Part shown: positions 24,292-33,038 of the stretch, piece after piece | Position numbering within the stretch: the stretch's first letter is position 1 | Layout: every line of letters begins with the position of its first letter | Assembly (NCBI RefSeq): GCF_017876155.1 | Contig: NZ_JAGINP010000016.1 | Span: 1 to 64,000, forward strand | Length of the DNA stretch: 64,000 nucleotides | Reading direction: 5' to 3' | Source: Azospirillum rugosum | Lineage (GTDB): Bacteria > Pseudomonadota > Alphaproteobacteria > Azospirillales > Azospirillaceae | Made by a program: the position numbers and the translations under genes | The notes under the pieces: generated by a model | The model's input: only the letters and a program-made list of their open reading frames with translations | Database searches by the model: none | What the model was told of the DNA's origin: nothing

Positions 24292-24828
24292 CTACCCCCT
24301 ATTCGCCAGGCGCAGGGCCCACCCGCGCAGGTTCCGCAGCATGCCGTGCGCCGCGTCCTTCACCCGCGCGGCGAGGCGCTTGACCGCCACCCAGGGCGGC
24401 AGCGCGTTCAGCCAGTCGAGCCAGCGCACCACGCGGACGTAGCACCAGGCGAAGGCCGGGATGGTCAGCAGCTTGTCCCGGCTGATGCGGAACAACCGCT
24501 CCACCAGGGTGATCTTGATGATCTCGGCCGCCGCGATGATCGCCCCGCCCTCCAACGGATGGCCGGTGCCCATAAGGTAAAGCCCGACGGGCTTCAGCGG
24601 CTCCAGAACGACCAGGGGAACGACGAACAGCGCCAGCGTCGGGTAGGGGCCAAGGCGCCCGATCCAGGCGGCGATGCGCGCGACGATCTTCAGCCGGCCG
24701 ATCCAGGCGGCGACGGGACGCAACGCCGCGAAGACCAGGGCGTCGACCAGAAAATACAGCACGGCCGCCACGGTCAGCAGCGGGCGCAGCAGTGCTTGCC
24801 TCACCCATTGTCCGGGCGTTCGGGGCAT
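24292..24828 (-). CDS. Hypothetical membrane protein
   Basis: A 178-residue basic protein with two strongly hydrophobic stretches, one near residues 15-40 (LLTVAAVLYFLVDALVFAA) and one near 65-85 (YPTLALFVVPLVVLEPL), then an amphipathic, Arg/Trp-rich C-terminal half. The ATG has GGAGGAG directly upstream, a strong site. I do not recognise a characterised family. It is divergent from the hybrid kinase gene and upstream of the transglycosylase gene. Confidence 0.75.
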   Translation of the reverse strand: MPRTPGQWVRQALLRPLLTVAAVLYFLVDALVFAALRPVAAWIGRLKIVARIAAWIGRLGPYPTLALFVVPLVVLEPLKPVGLYLMGTGHPLEGGAIIAAAEIIKITLVERLFRISRDKLLTIPAFAWCYVRVVRWLDWLNALPPWVAVKRLAARVKDAAHGMLRNLRGWALRLANRG

Positions 24829-24990
24829 CGCTCCTCCGTTCAGTGTAGTCAATACGTCCTTCGGCCGCCGCCATGGTCCCGTTCGTCGGATTGGGCCGGT
24901 TCGGGAATTCCCCTATGTAACACTCCGGCGCTTCGACGTCCCCGGAGTCTTGCGCGCCGTCGTTCCCCGTCCTGATGGTGCTCACCCATC

Positions 24991-27219
24991 GTGCCTGGCC
25001 ATTACGATCCGTTTCTCGTCGCCCTGTCCGTCGTCGTCGCTGCCTTCGGCGGGTATGTGGCGCTCGACCTCGCATCACACGCGCGGGAGGCGCGCAGCGG
25101 GCGCAACGCGTGGCTCGCCGCCGCCGCGGTCGCCCTGGGGGCCGGGATTTGGTCCATGCACTTCATCGGCATGCTGGCCTTCCGCGCGCCGGCCCCGGTG
25201 GCCTACGACCTTGCCCTGACGGCGCTGTCCTTCCTGCTGGCCGTCGGGGTGTCGGGGGCCGGACTGTTCGCCGTCGCCCGCGCCCCGCAGCGCCGCCTCG
25301 CCCTGGCGATGGCCGGCGCGCTGACCGGGCTCGGCATCGTGTCGATGCACTATGTCAGGATGGCCGGCATGCGCATGCCGGCGCGCATGACCTACGACCC
25401 GGCGCTGGTCGCGCTGTCGGTCGCCATCGCGCTGGCCGCCTCCACGGCGGCGCTCTGGCTCGCCTTCCGCACCGCCAGCCTGAGGCAGCGGCTGGCCGGC
25501 GCGCTGGTCCTGGGCTTCGCGGTGGTCAGCATGCACTACACCGGCATGGCCGCCGCCAGCTTCGGCGAGTCCCACGCCGCCACGCCGCACGAACCCCTCC
25601 CCGGCGAAACCGCGCTGTCCGATCCGCTGCTCGCCGTGGGGACCGGGGCGGCCACGCTGCTGATCCTGTCGCTGGCGCTCGCCTCCGCCCTTCTCGACCG
25701 GCGCCGCGAGGCGGAACGCGCGGCCGAGCAGGAGGCCCGCTACCGCTCCATCGTCGACACGGCGGTCGACCCCATCGTGGTGATCGACGAGACGGGCACC
25801 ATCCAGTCCTTCAACCGCGCCGCGGTGACGACCTTCGGCTACACGGTGGAGGAGGCGGTGGGCGCCAACGTCCGCCTGCTGATGCCGGACGACCACCGCG
25901 ACGCCCACGACGGCTTCCTCGCGCGCTACCGTGAGACGGGGGAGAAGCGGGTCATCGGCATCGGGCGGGAGGTCGAGGGGCGGCGCAAGGACGGCTCCAC
26001 CTTTCCCCTGGAACTGTCGGTCGCCGAATGGCAGGGCGGGCGCAAGCGCTTCTTCACCGGCATCATGCGCGACATCACCGCCCGCAAGGCGGCGGAGTCC
26101 GCGCTGCGCCGCGCCAAGGAGGACGCGGAGCGCGCCGACCTCGCCAAGACCAAGTTCCTGGCGGCGGCGAGCCACGACCTGCGCCAGCCGCTGCAATCGC
26201 TGTTCTTCTTCGCCCACGCCCTGTCCGACCGGCTGCACGGGCACCCCGCCTCGCCCCTGCTGGCGAGCATGAGCGAGTCCCTGACCGGCCTGCGCCTGCT
26301 GCTCGACAGCCTCCTGGACGTGTCGCGGCTCGACGCCGGGGTGGTCAACCCCGCGGTGACGCAGTTCGCGCTCGGCGCCCTGCTGGAGCGGCTGGCCAAC
26401 GAATACCGACCGCGCGCCGCCGAGGCCGGGATCGAGCTGCGCTATCGGCCGACCAGCGGCTGGACGGTCAGCGACCCGGCGCTGCTGGAACGCATCCTGC
26501 GCAACATCATCGAGAACGCGATCCGCTACACCGAACGCGGCCGCATCGTCATCGGCTGCCGCCGGGTCGGTGCGACCCTGCGGATCGAGGTGCTGGACAC
26601 CGGCATCGGCATCCCCGCCGACGAGCAGAAGGCGATCTTCGAGGAGTTCACGCAGCTCGCCAACCCGGAACGCGACCGGCGCAAGGGCCTGGGCCTCGGC
26701 CTCGCCATCGTGCGGCGTCTGGCCGGCTTGCTCGACCACAGCCTGTCCCTGCGGTCGGAGCCGGGGCGCGGCAGCGCCTTCTGCATCGCCGTCCCGTCCG
26801 TCGCCTCCCGCCCCGTGCCGAAGACCTGCCGGCCCAACGGGCAGCCGGCGAACAGCAAGGGCCTCGTGGTGCTGGTGGACGACGACGCCATCATCCTGCT
26901 CAGCATGCGCACCATGCTGGAGGGCTGGGGCTACGAGGTTGTCGCCGCCATGTCGGCGGACGAGGCCATCGGCACGCTGACCAGCCTGGGCCAGACGCCG
27001 AGCATGATCGTCGCCGACTACCGCCTGCGCGAAGGGCGGACCGGCCTCCAGGCCATCCGCGACATCTTCGGCGTCTGCGGCATCCGCGTGCCCGCCCTGG
27101 TCCTGACCGGCGACACCGACCCCGCCCGCATCGCCGAGGTGCAGCAGAGCGGCTACCGCGTCCTGCACAAGCCGGTGTCCGCCGCCGTCCTGCGCGACGC
27201 CCTGTCCTCCGCGGCGTAG
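24991..27219 (+). CDS. MHYT / FixL-like PAS hybrid sensor histidine kinase
   Basis: A 742-residue membrane-bound hybrid kinase. Residues 1-235 are an MHYT domain of seven helices with SMHF (55-58), SMHY (118-121) and SMHY (180-183), proposed in the family to bind copper. A PAS domain (about 250-365) closely resembles the FixL haem PAS: DAHDGFLARYR puts His306 at the haem-ligand position and VIGIGREV puts Arg326 at the distal arginine. Then come HisKA with His395 (SHDLRQP), an ATPase domain (NIIENA, DTGIG, GLGLGLA) and a receiver with Asp676 and Lys727. The start is GTG at 24991 with a weak ribosome site. No partner regulator is adjacent. Haem binding is inferred from pattern only. Confidence 0.9.
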   Translation: MPGHYDPFLVALSVVVAAFGGYVALDLASHAREARSGRNAWLAAAAVALGAGIWSMHFIGMLAFRAPAPVAYDLALTALSFLLAVGVSGAGLFAVARAPQRRLALAMAGALTGLGIVSMHYVRMAGMRMPARMTYDPALVALSVAIALAASTAALWLAFRTASLRQRLAGALVLGFAVVSMHYTGMAAASFGESHAATPHEPLPGETALSDPLLAVGTGAATLLILSLALASALLDRRREAERAAEQEARYRSIVDTAVDPIVVIDETGTIQSFNRAAVTTFGYTVEEAVGANVRLLMPDDHRDAHDGFLARYRETGEKRVIGIGREVEGRRKDGSTFPLELSVAEWQGGRKRFFTGIMRDITARKAAESALRRAKEDAERADLAKTKFLAAASHDLRQPLQSLFFFAHALSDRLHGHPASPLLASMSESLTGLRLLLDSLLDVSRLDAGVVNPAVTQFALGALLERLANEYRPRAAEAGIELRYRPTSGWTVSDPALLERILRNIIENAIRYTERGRIVIGCRRVGATLRIEVLDTGIGIPADEQKAIFEEFTQLANPERDRRKGLGLGLAIVRRLAGLLDHSLSLRSEPGRGSAFCIAVPSVASRPVPKTCRPNGQPANSKGLVVLVDDDAIILLSMRTMLEGWGYEVVAAMSADEAIGTLTSLGQTPSMIVADYRLREGRTGLQAIRDIFGVCGIRVPALVLTGDTDPARIAEVQQSGYRVLHKPVSAAVLRDALSSAA

Positions 27220-27261
27220 GCGCCACGCGCATTGCACACCATGTGTTAGCGGGAGGTGGTC

Positions 27262-27378
27262 GCGTCGGGCCCCCCTCCCAACCTCCCCCCACTTCGCGGG
27301 GGGAGGGGCTTGTCCGCGGAGCGGCGGCAGTCCCCTCCCCCGTCGAAGATGGGGGAGGGTTAGGGTGGGGGCCCAGCG
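27262..27378. repeat. Family C inverted repeat, second copy
   Basis: GGGCCCCCCTCCCAACC at the left and GGGTTAGGGTGGGGGCCC at the right flank internal hairpins around ACTTCGCGG and CGTCGAAGAT. It is nearly the same as the element at 18927-19040. It separates the kinase gene from the acylase gene. Confidence 0.82.
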
Positions 27379-27426
27379 CAACCACTCCACCACGCGCCGC
27401 AACACCCCCCGGGAACCGGAGCCCGC

Positions 27427-29823
27427 ATGATCCGCCGCGTCCTCGTCGTCGTGCTCGCCGTGCTGGCTTTGGTCGTCCTGGTTCCGGCCGTCGGCGCGGG
27501 CGGCTTCCTGCTGTGGATGCGGGAGCAGGCGCCGGCCTACAGCGGCAGCGCCTCCGTGCCCGGCCTGGACCGCCCGGTGGAGATCCTGCGCGACCGCCAC
27601 GCCATTCCCCACATCTTCGCCGCCACCGAACGCGACGCCTATTTCGCGCTGGGCTATGTCCACGCCCAGGACCGGCTGTGGCAGATGGAAACCATGCGCC
27701 GCGGCGGCGCCGGCCGCCTGTCGGAGCTGGTCGGCACCCGCTTCGGCGACTGGGCGCTGCGCCTCGACCGCTCCATGCGCACGCTCGGCGTCTACCGCCG
27801 GGCGGAGGCGATCTACGAGGACATGCCGCCGGACGTGCGCGGCGCCTTCGACTCCTACGCGGCCGGCGTGAACGCCTGGCTGGAGACGCACACGGAGGCG
27901 CTGCCCATCGAATTCCAGCTGCTCCGCCACACGCCGGAGCCCTGGCGCCCCGCCGACAGCGTCGTGTGGGGCAAGCTGATGGCCTTGCAACTGTCCGGCA
28001 ACATGTACGACGAGCTGTTCCGCGCCCGCGCGCTGCAAAGCCTGTCGCCGCAGCAGGTGCAGGACCTCTTCCCCGCCGACCCTCCCGGCGCGCCGGTCAC
28101 CCTGGCAGCCGAGTTGCAGGGAATGGACCTCAAGCGCGCCCTGGCCGCCCTGCCCGACCTCGGCTTCGACACCGCCTCCAACGAATGGGTGTTGACCGGC
28201 AAGCGCACGACGACCGGCAAGCCGATCCTCGCCAACGACCCGCACCTGGGGCTGGAGGCGCCGATCCTCTGGTACCTCGCGCGCATCGACACGCCCAACC
28301 ACAGCGTCGCCGGCGCCACGATCCCCGGCGTACCGCTGACCATCCTGGGGCACAACCGCACCGTCGCCTGGGGCTTCACCACCACCCACAGCGACACAGA
28401 GGACCTGTTCATCGAGAAGATCGACCCGCAGGACCCCACCCGCTACATCACCCCGGACGGACCAAAGCCCTTCGACACCCGCACCGAGACGATCAAGGTC
28501 GCCGGCCAGCCGGACGAGACTCTGACCGTGCGCGAGACGCGGCACGGCCCCGTGCTCACCTCTCCCGACCTGGCCGGCGTCGCGCCGGAGGGGCATGTGC
28601 TGGCGCTGGCCTTCCCCGGCCTGACCGCGCGCGACACCTCGCCGGAGGCGCTGTACCGGCTGAACCACGCCGCCGACGCCGAGGCGGTGCGCGAGGCGTT
28701 GTTCCTGCACGTCGCCCCGCAGCAGAACGTCGTCTACGCCGACACCGGCGGCACGGTCGGCTTCCTGTCCCCGGCGCTGGTGCCGGTGCGGCGGGCGGGC
28801 GACGGGCGGGTGCCGGTGCCGGGCTGGACCGGGGAATACGACTGGGTCGGCTACATCCCCTTCGACGCGCTGCCCCAGGCGATCGACCCGCCCGCGGGGC
28901 AGTTCGTCAACGCCAACAACGCGGTGGTCGGCCCCAACTACCCCTACCTGCTCGGCAGCGACTGGCCCGACCCGGCGCGCGCCCAGCGGATCGGGCAGAT
29001 GCTGGAGAAGGACCGCTTCTCGGTCGAGGACGTCGTCTCCCAGCAGATGGACACGCTGTCGCTGCCGGCGCGCGAGCTGCTTCCCCTCCTGTTGACCGTC
29101 CCGCCGGACGGCAAGCAGATGGCCGAAGCCCTGGACCTCTTGAAGGGCTGGGACGGCCGCATGGTCCGCGACCGGCCGGAGCCGCTGATCTTCGACTGGT
29201 GGCAGCGGGAGCTGGTGCGCACCCTGTTCGCCGACAAGCTCGGCACCCTGTTCCTGCCCTATTGGGACCTGCGCCCGCGCGCCGTCCAGCATGTGCTGAC
29301 GGAGGCGCCGCAGTGGTGCGACGACATCACCACCCCCGCCAAGGAAAGCTGCGCGGTGGCGCTGGCCGGGGCGCTGAAATCGGCGCTGGCCCAGATCGAA
29401 CGCCGGCACGGACCCACGATGGCATCCTGGCGCTGGGGCAACGAGCACAAGGCCGACCTGACCCACCGCCTGCTCGGCCGCATCCCGCTGCTGAACCAGA
29501 TGTTCGACCTGACCATCGAGACGGACGGCGGCGCCTTCACCGTCAACCGCGGCACGACCCGCGTGCGCGACCCCCAGAACCCCTTCGCCCATGTGCACGG
29601 GGCCGGGCTGCGGGCGGTCTACGACCTGTCCGACCTCGACAACTCCCGCTTCATGATCGCCACCGGTCAGTCGGGCAACCCCTTCTCGCCCCACTGGGGC
29701 GACCTTGTGAGCCGCTGGCGCGACGGCGGGACGCTGCGCCTGTCCGGCGACCGCGGCGCGCTGGCCGCCGACGGCGCCCGGCTTTTCACCCTCGTTCCCC
29801 GCGACCCTGGAAAATCGTCATGA
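27427..29823 (+). CDS. Penicillin acylase family N-terminal nucleophile hydrolase
   Basis: A 798-residue Ntn hydrolase. An N-terminal hydrophobic segment (residues 4-31) serves as signal or anchor, so the enzyme acts outside the inner membrane. The alpha part contains GYVHAQDRLWQME. The nucleophile is Ser251 in ASNEWVLTGKRT, where autocleavage should create the beta chain. NDPHLGL and GHNRTVAWGFT are typical beta-chain motifs. Members hydrolyse amides including penicillins and acyl-homoserine lactones; sequence does not tell which. Its stop overlaps the start of ilvA by four bases (ATGA). Confidence 0.92.
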   Translation: MIRRVLVVVLAVLALVVLVPAVGAGGFLLWMREQAPAYSGSASVPGLDRPVEILRDRHAIPHIFAATERDAYFALGYVHAQDRLWQMETMRRGGAGRLSELVGTRFGDWALRLDRSMRTLGVYRRAEAIYEDMPPDVRGAFDSYAAGVNAWLETHTEALPIEFQLLRHTPEPWRPADSVVWGKLMALQLSGNMYDELFRARALQSLSPQQVQDLFPADPPGAPVTLAAELQGMDLKRALAALPDLGFDTASNEWVLTGKRTTTGKPILANDPHLGLEAPILWYLARIDTPNHSVAGATIPGVPLTILGHNRTVAWGFTTTHSDTEDLFIEKIDPQDPTRYITPDGPKPFDTRTETIKVAGQPDETLTVRETRHGPVLTSPDLAGVAPEGHVLALAFPGLTARDTSPEALYRLNHAADAEAVREALFLHVAPQQNVVYADTGGTVGFLSPALVPVRRAGDGRVPVPGWTGEYDWVGYIPFDALPQAIDPPAGQFVNANNAVVGPNYPYLLGSDWPDPARAQRIGQMLEKDRFSVEDVVSQQMDTLSLPARELLPLLLTVPPDGKQMAEALDLLKGWDGRMVRDRPEPLIFDWWQRELVRTLFADKLGTLFLPYWDLRPRAVQHVLTEAPQWCDDITTPAKESCAVALAGALKSALAQIERRHGPTMASWRWGNEHKADLTHRLLGRIPLLNQMFDLTIETDGGAFTVNRGTTRVRDPQNPFAHVHGAGLRAVYDLSDLDNSRFMIATGQSGNPFSPHWGDLVSRWRDGGTLRLSGDRGALAADGARLFTLVPRDPGKSS

Positions 29824-31076
29824 GCACGCCGTCTTCCAACACTGTGGCCGACTCCGCCCCGCTTGCCATCTCCATCGATGACGTGCGCGCCGCCGCCGAC
29901 CGCCTCCGCGGCCTGCTTCCGGTCACCCCCGCGGAAGCCTCGCCGCGCCTGTCGGAGCTGGCCGGCTGCACCATCGTCCTGAAGCTGGAGAACCAGCACT
30001 ACACCGGCTCCTTCAAGGAACGCGGGGCGCTGAACAAGCTGCTGTCGCTGGGCGAGGCGGAGCGGCGGGCCGGGGTGATCGCCATGTCCGCCGGCAACCA
30101 CGCCCAGGCCGTGGCCTGCCACGCCAGCCGGCTCGGCATCCGTTCCACCATCGTCATGCCCAGCTTCACCCCCTTCACCAAGGTGGAGCGGACGGAGGCG
30201 CTGGGCGCCCGCGTGGAGCTGCACGGCGACACGCTCAGCGACGCGGCGGCCTACGCCCAGGACCTCGCGGCAAAGGAGGGGTTGACCTTCGTGCACCCCT
30301 ACGACGATCCCCTGATCGCCGCCGGCCAGGGCACCGCGGCGCTGGAGTTCCTGGAGGCCGCGCCCGACCTCGACGTCCTGGTCGTCCCCATCGGCGGCGG
30401 CGGGCTGATCGGCGGCATGGCGGTGGCGGCCAAGGCGCTGAAGCCGGGCATCCAGGTGATCGGCGTGCAGTGCGCCATGTACCCGGCGATGCGCCAGGCG
30501 CTGGCCGGGCAGGACATCGCCTGCGGCGGCGCCACCATCGCGGAGGGCATCGCGGTCAAGGCGCCGGGCGCGGTCACCCTGCCGCTGGTCCGCCGCTGCG
30601 TGGACGACGTGGTCATGGTCGGCGAGCCGCGCCTGGAGGAGGCCGTCTACCGCCTCGCCACGCTCCAGAAGCTGGTCGCCGAGGGGGCCGGCGCCGCGGC
30701 GCTCGCCGCCGTGCTGGACGACCCGGCGCGCTTTTCCGGGAAGAAGGTCGGCGTCGTCGTGTCCGGCGGCAACATCGACGCCCGCATCCTGGCCCAGGTG
30801 CTGATGCGCGGCCTCGTCGACGAGGGGCGCATGGTGCGCCTGCGCATCGGCATCACCGACGCGCCCGGCGCGCTGGCCCGCGTCGCCCGCCTGCTGGGCG
30901 AAGCCGGCGCCAACATCGTGGAGGTGCACCACCAGCGCCTGTTCCACAACGTGCCCGTGCGCATGGCGGAGATCGACGTCGTGCTGGAGACGCGCGACCG
31001 CAACCATGTCCAGCAGCTGATCGCCCGGATGCAGGACTCCGGCTTCCCGACGGAGCTGATGACGGAGATTTCGTAA
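29820..31076 (+). CDS. ilvA: Threonine ammonia-lyase with ACT domain
   Basis: A 418-residue fold-type II PLP enzyme converting threonine to 2-oxobutanoate and ammonia. PLP Lys66 lies in TGSFKERGA. SAGNHAQAVA and the glycine loop IGGGGLIGG are present. A single C-terminal ACT-like domain (from about residue 335, LRIGITDAPGALARVARLL) matches the short TdcB/IlvA-type enzymes rather than the two-ACT form of E. coli IlvA. A biosynthetic or catabolic role is therefore open. The ATG overlaps the acylase stop, which couples the two genes. Confidence 0.92.
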   Translation: MSTPSSNTVADSAPLAISIDDVRAAADRLRGLLPVTPAEASPRLSELAGCTIVLKLENQHYTGSFKERGALNKLLSLGEAERRAGVIAMSAGNHAQAVACHASRLGIRSTIVMPSFTPFTKVERTEALGARVELHGDTLSDAAAYAQDLAAKEGLTFVHPYDDPLIAAGQGTAALEFLEAAPDLDVLVVPIGGGGLIGGMAVAAKALKPGIQVIGVQCAMYPAMRQALAGQDIACGGATIAEGIAVKAPGAVTLPLVRRCVDDVVMVGEPRLEEAVYRLATLQKLVAEGAGAAALAAVLDDPARFSGKKVGVVVSGGNIDARILAQVLMRGLVDEGRMVRLRIGITDAPGALARVARLLGEAGANIVEVHHQRLFHNVPVRMAEIDVVLETRDRNHVQQLIARMQDSGFPTELMTEIS

Positions 31077-31084
31077 GGTCGCCC

Positions 31085-31564
31085 TTACGCGAGCTTCTGA
31101 TACCCGCCGCGGAAATACAGGAGCGGCTGGCCGCTCTCCGACCCCTTCAACCGACGGACACGGCCGACGATGATCACGTGGTCGCCGCCGTCGTAGAGGT
31201 GTTCCCGGTCGCATTCCAGGTTGGCGAGGCAGCCCGTGAGGATCGGCACGCCGGTGTCCCAGCGCTCCACGCCCAGCCCCTCCCAGCGCTCCTGCAGGTC
31301 GCGGCGGGAGAAGCGCGCCGACAGCTCCGCCTGGTCCTCCGCCAGGATGTTCACGGCGAAGGACGGGGCGGTCGTGAAGGCCTCGAACGACATGGCCGCG
31401 CGGCCCAGGCAGAACTGCACCAGCGGCGGCTCCAGCGACACCGACGAGAAGGAGTTCACGGTCACGCCGATCTTCTCCCCGTCCGGGGCGATGGTGGTGA
31501 CGACGGCGATGCCGGTGGCGAAGCATCCGAGGGCGTTGCGGTAGGCCCGAGAATCAAAAGTCAT
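31085..31564 (-). CDS. Flavin reductase family protein
   Basis: A 159-residue flavin reductase-like (HpaC-type) protein. It has the FATGIAVVTT segment near residue 15, VTVNSFSSVSLEPPLVQFCLG, FAVNILAEDQ, and the C-terminal DHVIIVGRV with LLYFRGGY. Such proteins reduce FMN or FAD with NAD(P)H and often supply flavin to a two-component monooxygenase. No monooxygenase gene is nearby, so the partner is unknown. The ATG is at 31562-31564. It converges on ilvA with an 8-base gap. Confidence 0.9.
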   Translation of the reverse strand: MTFDSRAYRNALGCFATGIAVVTTIAPDGEKIGVTVNSFSSVSLEPPLVQFCLGRAAMSFEAFTTAPSFAVNILAEDQAELSARFSRRDLQERWEGLGVERWDTGVPILTGCLANLECDREHLYDGGDHVIIVGRVRRLKGSESGQPLLYFRGGYQKLA

Positions 31565-31757
31565 GGCGGCCTTTGTTCGGCTCGACGAAAGGGCGGTTGC
31601 CGGGGCTTAACCCAGCCGGCCCGCCGGCGCAAGCCGGAACTGCCGCGGCAAAAGTCCCCGGCGACCCGGCGTACGCTCCGCTCCATTAAATGGATCTTAA
31701 GGATGAGGGACCAACCTTCGGACGCTCGACGAATCCACAAGGTCCGACCCGCCCGCC

Positions 31758-32876
31758 ATGTCCGCGAACCCCGGCGGCACCGAACAGCCGATCATCATCA
31801 AGAAGAAGAAGGGCGGGCACGGCGGCCATCACGGCGGCGCGTGGAAGGTGGCCTACGCCGACTTCGTGACGGCGATGATGGCCTTCTTCCTGCTGCTGTG
31901 GCTGCTGAACGTCACCACCTCGGACCAGCGCAAGGGCATCGCCGACTATTTCTCGCCCGCAGCGGTCAGCCGGGAGCAGTCGGGCTCCGGCGGCATGCTG
32001 GGCGGCCGCACCATCACCGCGCCGGGCGCGCAGATGTCGCCCTCCTCCCCCATGTCGGCCGACGTGCCCGTCTCCGGCCCGCCCGGCTACGCGACGCAGG
32101 ACGGCGACGAGTCCGCCGACCCGACCGAAGCGGCGTCCAACCAGTCGTCCTCCCCGACGGAGCAGAAGCCCAACGAGTCGCGGATGGACTACCAGAAGCG
32201 GCTGGAGGAGCAGGCCAAGCAGCTGGGCATCCCCGGCCAGAAGCCGGGGGAGAAGCTGTCCGACTTCGCCGACCGCGTGAAGGAGGGCGGCGAGAAGCTG
32301 GTGGAGGCCCAGAAGGAGGCCCGGCAGTTCCAGCAAGCGGCCACGGAGATCCGCCAGGCCATCCAGTCCGTGCCGGAGCTGGAGCCGCTGGCCCAGAACA
32401 TGATGATCGACCAGACGCCGGAAGGCCTGCGCATCCAGATCGTCGACCAGGACCGCGTGTCGATGTTCCCCGGCGGCTCCGGCCAGATGTACCCGCAGAC
32501 CCGGCAGCTGGTCATGCAGGTGGCCAAGGCGCTGGCGAAGCTGCCCAACAAGCTGTCGATCAGCGGCCACACCGACGGCACGCCCTTCCCCTCCGGCTCG
32601 GGGCGCGACAACTGGGACCTCTCGGCGGAGCGCGCCAACGCCACGCGCCGCGCGCTCGTCCAGGGCGGCATCGCGGAGGACCGCATCCAGGAGGTGACCG
32701 GCCGCGCCGACCGCGACCTGCTGGTCCCCGACCAGCCCGGCAGCCCGCGAAACCGCCGCATCAGCATGGTCCTGATGCGCGAATCCCAAACCGGCGCCGC
32801 CTCCCCCGCGACCGGCGGGGCGTCCGCTGCACCGGCTGATACCAAAGCCGCAACGCCGCCGGCACCTAAGCGTTAG
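31758..32876 (+). CDS. motB: Flagellar motor stator protein MotB
   Basis: A 372-residue stator subunit. A Lys/His/Gly-rich N-terminus precedes a single membrane helix carrying Asp35 (YADFVTAMMAFFLLLWLL), the proton-binding residue. A long, low-complexity periplasmic linker with a Glu/Lys helix follows (residues 60-205). The OmpA-like peptidoglycan-binding domain has SGHTDGTPF and SAERANATRRAL. No motA is adjacent. The ATG has only a weak ribosome site upstream. Confidence 0.93.
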   Translation: MSANPGGTEQPIIIKKKKGGHGGHHGGAWKVAYADFVTAMMAFFLLLWLLNVTTSDQRKGIADYFSPAAVSREQSGSGGMLGGRTITAPGAQMSPSSPMSADVPVSGPPGYATQDGDESADPTEAASNQSSSPTEQKPNESRMDYQKRLEEQAKQLGIPGQKPGEKLSDFADRVKEGGEKLVEAQKEARQFQQAATEIRQAIQSVPELEPLAQNMMIDQTPEGLRIQIVDQDRVSMFPGGSGQMYPQTRQLVMQVAKALAKLPNKLSISGHTDGTPFPSGSGRDNWDLSAERANATRRALVQGGIAEDRIQEVTGRADRDLLVPDQPGSPRNRRISMVLMRESQTGAASPATGGASAAPADTKAATPPAPKR

Positions 32877-33038
32877 CTTCTTTCTTTCCGCTATACCACT
32901 TCTTGTTCTGTCATTGCGTCGCACAACGCCCGGAACGTTTGCCCCTGTTCAAAACGCGAAACGTTGGTCCATACTTCCTCTCGGACACCATTGCCATTCG
33001 GCATCGGTCAATTGAGAGCAGAAGCTGCGGGGGAGTCT

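Noticed and set aside
25075..29694. A long minus-strand open frame of over 1,500 codons opposite the kinase and acylase genes
   Set aside because: Its composition (Gln/His/Gly/Arg) and lack of any recognisable domain show it is an antisense shadow of real genes.
26028..31076. A very long open frame of about 1,680 codons ending at the ilvA stop
   Set aside because: Only the part from 29820 is ilvA. The rest is out of frame with the kinase and acylase genes, Arg/Pro/Gly-rich, and open because stop codons are rare at this GC content.
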